Shown in pieces: positions 61,010-64,000 of a stretch of 64,000 nt of DNA. This DNA comes from Arcobacter acticola (GTDB lineage Bacteria > Campylobacterota > Campylobacteria > Campylobacterales > Arcobacteraceae). The notes below the pieces were generated by a model. It had not been told where the DNA came from, ran no database searches, and worked only from the letters and a program-made list of their open reading frames with translations. The DNA is taken from contig NZ_CP042652.1 of NCBI RefSeq assembly GCF_013177675.1, positions 744,001 through 808,000 on the forward strand, read 5' to 3'. The translations under genes were made by a program, and so were the position numbers. Positions within the stretch are counted from its first letter, which is position 1. The number at the start of each line of letters is the position of its first letter.

Positions 61010-61085
61010 TTTATGTTTAACTTTATGTTTTATTTTGAGTTTAACAATAAATAATATTTTAAGCAATTTTATATATAATATTGCT
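61010..61085. promoter_or_regulatory. Divergent promoter with 24-bp near-palindrome and 12-bp repeats
   Basis: Three imperfect 12-bp direct repeats run 61010-61021, 61022-61033 and 61034-61045 (TTTATGTTTAAC-like). A 24-bp palindrome, AGCAAT...ATTGCT (61062-61085), has 11 of 12 half-site positions paired and contains TATAAT (61074-61079), the likely -10 of the nuclease gene. Binding there by the XRE regulator would block that promoter. Confidence 0.5.
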
Positions 61086-61108
61086 ATATATAACAAATAG
61101 GAATTAAA

Positions 61109-62161
61109 ATGGATTTTCAAACAAAACTACAAGAATTGGTTAAAAGAATAGAAAGTTTAAGAAATAGTGTACAAACAGAAGAAGCAACGAAACATTCTTT
61201 TGTAATGCCATTTATTTCTTTATTAGGTTATGATATTTTTAATCCTAATATTGTAATTCCTGAATTTACTGCAGATATAGGTAAGAAAAAGGGTGAAAAA
61301 GTTGATTATGCAATTATTCAGGATGGAAAGCCTTTAATTCTTATTGAGGTAAAAAACCATACTGAAAATTTAGATAATCATGATAAGCAATTAGAAAGAT
61401 ATTTTACTGTTACAGAAAGTAAGTTTGGTATTTTAACTAATGGTATTGAGTATAGATTTTATTCAGATTTAGATAAACCAAATAAAATGGATGGAAAACC
61501 TTTTTTAGTTATTAATCTATTGAATTTAAAAGATAGAGACATAAAAGAATTAGAAAGATTTTCAATAGAAAATATAGATATTGAGAAAATTCTAAATATG
61601 GCAAATAAGCAAAAGTACATTGTACAAATAAAAAAAATATTTAAACAAGAATCAATTGAACCAAGTGATGATTTTATAAGATTTTTTGCAACAAAAGCTA
61701 CAGATAGAAGACTGATTCAACCAGTAATTGAAGAGTTTAAAGCTTATATAAAAATCGCATTTTCAGAAATTATAAATGATATGGTTCAAGATAAAATTAA
61801 TTCACTAAATACTCAATTGTCAGTTGAAATAGATAATGTTATTGAAGAAGATGTAGTTAATAATGATGGAATTGATACAACAGAAGAAGAACTTGAAGGA
61901 TTCTATATCGTTAAATCAATTCTCGCAGAAAAAATTTCTTTATCTAGAATAATTGCAAGGGATACCAAAAGCTATTTTGGTATTTTATTAGATGATAATA
62001 ATAGAAAATGGATTTGTAGATTAAGATTTAATACATCTCAAAAATATATTTCATTACATGAATCAGAAAAAGAAGAAATAAAATATACTATAAGTAAATT
62101 AGAAGACATATATTCTTTCAGAGATAAATTAATTTCAATAGTTGAAAGATTGGAAAAATAA
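61109..62161 (+). CDS. Stand-alone type I HsdR N-terminal-like (PD-(D/E)XK) nuclease
   Basis: This 350-residue protein has an N-terminal domain like that of type I restriction HsdR subunits. The catalytic PD-(D/E)XK pattern is visible as Asp in KVDYAIIQDG and E-x-K in LILIEVKNH (about residues 66-86). Ahead of it is the EEATKHSFVMPFISLLGYDIFNP block. The C-terminal half (about 200-350) is acidic and unassigned, and there are no helicase motifs or methylase genes nearby. It may be an orphan defence nuclease or a DNA-repair factor. AGGAA precedes the ATG. Confidence 0.82.
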   Translation: MDFQTKLQELVKRIESLRNSVQTEEATKHSFVMPFISLLGYDIFNPNIVIPEFTADIGKKKGEKVDYAIIQDGKPLILIEVKNHTENLDNHDKQLERYFTVTESKFGILTNGIEYRFYSDLDKPNKMDGKPFLVINLLNLKDRDIKELERFSIENIDIEKILNMANKQKYIVQIKKIFKQESIEPSDDFIRFFATKATDRRLIQPVIEEFKAYIKIAFSEIINDMVQDKINSLNTQLSVEIDNVIEEDVVNNDGIDTTEEELEGFYIVKSILAEKISLSRIIARDTKSYFGILLDDNNRKWICRLRFNTSQKYISLHESEKEEIKYTISKLEDIYSFRDKLISIVERLEK

Positions 62162-62170
62162 AATGTATAT

Positions 62171-62196
62171 AAAAGAGAGTTAAAAAACTCTCTTTT
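62171..62196. terminator. Bidirectional terminator between nuclease and rhodanese genes
   Basis: AAAAGAGAGTT (62171-62181) pairs with AACTCTCTTTT (62186-62196) around AAAA, with T-rich continuation on the plus strand. Confidence 0.8.
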
Positions 62197-62202
62197 ATAT
62201 TT

Positions 62203-62877
62203 TTATGGTTTGATAGTAGTTAATCCAAGACTTAACCAAGATTGCATTCCACCTCTGTACCATTTCATTTTTGTTTCAGGGTATCCAATATCAGATAGAT
62301 ATTTCATAGATTCAGGTGATTGTCCACACCATGCACCATTACAAAACATTAATAGTGTTTTTGCATTTGTAAAATCATATTTACCATCAACTTTTTTTAC
62401 ACCTAATATTTCTAAATACTCTTCAAACTCATCAGGATATTGTGATTGTTTTAAATATGTATAAGGTACGTTAACAGCACTTGGAATTGTTTCATGGTAG
62501 AACCAATTTTCTGTTCTTGAGTCAACTAACATCATAGTTTTATCATTTTTAGCTTTTTCTATAAAGTCTAAAACTTCAACTTCTCCAAAAGTTTCTACTT
62601 TATCAGAAAACTTCATAGGAGCGATTTTTCCCATATATGTAACAAAAGCTCTTTTACAATCAGCTTTTACAGAATCAGCGGCTTGATGATTTCCACCATA
62701 TACTACTTTTGGGTCAAAATTTACACCTAAACATTCTTGTGGTTTTTCTCTTTTTATAATAAGTGTTTTTGCTTCGTCATTTGAATTTTTGATCTTTATT
62801 TCAACTCCATCATTTTGCAAGTCAACGGCAAATATTGAAGATGCGAGAACAAAACTTCCTATAATTATTTTTAACAT
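62203..62877 (-). CDS. Second periplasmic rhodanese-domain protein
   Basis: This 224-residue exported protein has a signal peptide (about 1-17) and a rhodanese domain ending in the active loop C179-N-G-A-W-C-G-Q, then YRGGMQSWLSLGL. It shares the N-terminal layout and loop with the rhodanese beside soxB. The N-terminal part carries two extra cysteines (PQECLGVNF, KADCKRAF) absent from the sox-locus copy. It probably handles periplasmic sulfane sulfur. GGAG precedes the ATG. Confidence 0.87.
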   Translation of the reverse strand: MLKIIIGSFVLASSIFAVDLQNDGVEIKIKNSNDEAKTLIIKREKPQECLGVNFDPKVVYGGNHQAADSVKADCKRAFVTYMGKIAPMKFSDKVETFGEVEVLDFIEKAKNDKTMMLVDSRTENWFYHETIPSAVNVPYTYLKQSQYPDEFEEYLEILGVKKVDGKYDFTNAKTLLMFCNGAWCGQSPESMKYLSDIGYPETKMKWYRGGMQSWLSLGLTTIKP

Positions 62878-63006
62878 TTTTCTCTCCTTAATATTTAAAA
62901 TAGATAGAATTAATTATATCATAGATATTAGAAGAAGTAATAATATATAATTTAAAAAATTTCTTTTATATAAAAAAGTCAAATAACAAGCTAAGTAAAA
63001 AGTGGA

Positions 63007-63012
63007 TATAAT
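63007..63012 (+). promoter_or_regulatory. -10 box of valS
   Basis: TATAAT lies 34 bp before the valS ATG, with no clear -35. Confidence 0.5.
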
Positions 63013-63045
63013 CGCGAATATTTAAGAAAAATTATAGGATTTTTA

Positions 63046-64000
63046 ATGAGCGAAAAATACGAACCATCACAAGTAGAAGATAAATTTTATAAAATATGGG
63101 AAGATAGAGGATATTTCGAAATAGAAGGAAATAAGTCTATTCAAGAGTCTGATGAAAATGGAAAACAAAAAACATTTTCAATCATGATGCCCCCGCCAAA
63201 TGTAACAGGAAGCCTGCATATAGGTCATGCTTTAACTTTCACATTACAAGATATTATTACTAGATATAAAAGAATGGACGGGTTTAAAACTCTTTGGCAA
63301 CCAGGAACTGACCATGCCGGAATTGCAACTCAAAACGTTGTTGAAAAACAATTATTAGCTGAGGGTACAACTAAAGAAGAAATCGGTAGAGAAAAGTTTT
63401 TAGAACGTGCTTGGTTACAAAAAGAAACATCTGGTGGAAATATAGTTCACCAAATGAGAAAACTAGGTGTTACTCCTGCTTGGAAAAGAGAAAGATTTAC
63501 TATGGATGAGGGATTAAAAGAAGCTGTAAAAGAAGCTTTTATTTCTTTATACAATGAAGGTCATATTACTCAAAATAACTACATGGTAAATTGGTGTACA
63601 CATGATGGTGCATTATCAGACATCGAAGTTGAACACGAAGAAGTAAACGGTAAGTTTTATCACATGATTTATAAATTTGCAGATGGAAGTGGTGAACTTC
63701 AAGTGGCAACTACAAGACCTGAAACATACTTTGGGGATACTGCAATTATGGTTCACCCTGATGATAGCAGATATAAATCAATCGTTGGAAAAGAAGTATT
63801 ATTACCACTAACTGATAGAACTATCAAAGTAATCACCGATTCACACGTTGATATGGAGTTTGGAACAGGTGTTGTAAAAGTAACTCCTGCACATGACCAA
63901 AACGATTATGAGGTTGGAAAAAGACACGATTTAGAGTTCATTAAAGTATTTGATGAAAAGGGTATTTTAAACGAATATTGTGGAGAGTTTGCAGGACTTG
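63046..64000 (+). CDS. valS: Valyl-tRNA synthetase, N-terminal part (cut by window edge)
   Basis: The first 318 codons are visible and begin MSEKYEPSQVEDKFYKIWED. The HIGH motif lies in MPPPNVTGSLHIGHALT (about residues 45-61). The editing domain has ATTRPETYFGDTAIMVHP and GTGVVKVTPAHDQNDYEVG, both ValS signatures. KMSKS and the C-terminal coiled coil lie beyond the window. Charges tRNA-Val in the cytoplasm; the gene also benefits from two tRNA-Val copies near 4 kb. Confidence 0.97.
   Translation, partial: MSEKYEPSQVEDKFYKIWEDRGYFEIEGNKSIQESDENGKQKTFSIMMPPPNVTGSLHIGHALTFTLQDIITRYKRMDGFKTLWQPGTDHAGIATQNVVEKQLLAEGTTKEEIGREKFLERAWLQKETSGGNIVHQMRKLGVTPAWKRERFTMDEGLKEAVKEAFISLYNEGHITQNNYMVNWCTHDGALSDIEVEHEEVNGKFYHMIYKFADGSGELQVATTRPETYFGDTAIMVHPDDSRYKSIVGKEVLLPLTDRTIKVITDSHVDMEFGTGVVKVTPAHDQNDYEVGKRHDLEFIKVFDEKGILNEYCGEFAGL

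Overview
The window is very AT-rich and gene-dense. It looks like a chromosome segment of a free-living member of the Campylobacterota, most likely the Arcobacter group. The evidence is a single-locus soxCDXYZA-soxB thiosulfate-oxidation cluster, ccoI/ccoS for cbb3 oxidase assembly, NnrS, MsrPQ, an Hcp-like Sel1-repeat protein, a malate:quinone oxidoreductase, many two-component and c-di-GMP proteins, and promoters that usually show only a TATAAT box. I see no insertion sequence, prophage or CRISPR array. Both ends cut genes: a Na+/solute symporter on the left and valS on the right.

Layout. 1-3.7 kb (minus): symporter, its DUF4212 small partner, and an OmpR-type regulator with a Cache-domain kinase. 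3.8-4.7 kb (minus): a tandemly duplicated Lys-Glu-Val-Asp tRNA block, transcribed from a consensus promoter buried in the 3' end of pncC. 4.7-6.7 kb (minus): pncC and mqo. 7-12 kb (plus): ileS, a 37-residue membrane peptide, an Nfu-type protein, a TPR-like protein and murE. 12-17.1 kb (minus): an unknown protein, a PAS histidine kinase and a MoxR-DUF58-DUF4381-like-VWA operon. 17.2-21.4 kb (plus): a structured leader, rpsB, tsf, lolD, a pseudo-receiver protein and gmk. 21.4-36 kb: a c-di-GMP phosphodiesterase, ccoI-ccoS, cytochrome c, an orphan ABC ATPase, hemH, AMMECR1, a radical SAM-Memo fusion, a DUF218 protein, a zinc/manganese-type ABC-3 transporter lacking its binding protein, an RHH/PemK toxin-antitoxin pair, an S1-like protein, tpx and a YitT protein. 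36-46.3 kb: Hcp-like protein, NnrS, msrPQ, amtB-glnK, a diguanylate cyclase, a 424-bp gap with a possible small RNA, a UvrD-family helicase and an antiporter.

The core metabolic feature is 46.5-56.7 kb. It holds soxCDXYZA, an unrecognised exported protein, a terminator, a periplasmic rhodanese and soxB. After another terminator come a cytochrome c-thioredoxin fusion, a MOSC protein, a DsrE-type protein and an exported alpha/beta hydrolase. SoxAX, SoxYZ, SoxB and SoxCD are all present, so complete oxidation of thiosulfate without stored sulfur is expected. The sulfur-handling accessory genes look like a periplasmic sulfane-sulfur and redox-repair module. Opposite them lie an IclR regulator, a DJ-1 protein and an exported SoxH-like metallohydrolase. 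The last section has a tandem degenerate HD-GYP protein, a divergent XRE regulator/PD-(D/E)XK nuclease pair, a second periplasmic rhodanese and valS.

The best candidates for undescribed biology are the multi-helix rpsB leader with a GAAA tetraloop, the XRE/nuclease pair with a 24-bp near-palindrome and three 12-bp repeats in its shared promoter, the unknown exported protein inside the sox operon, the cytochrome-thioredoxin fusion, and the inverted-repeat and possible small-RNA locus at 42.76-42.95 kb. All calls come from reading the sequence; no database search was possible.
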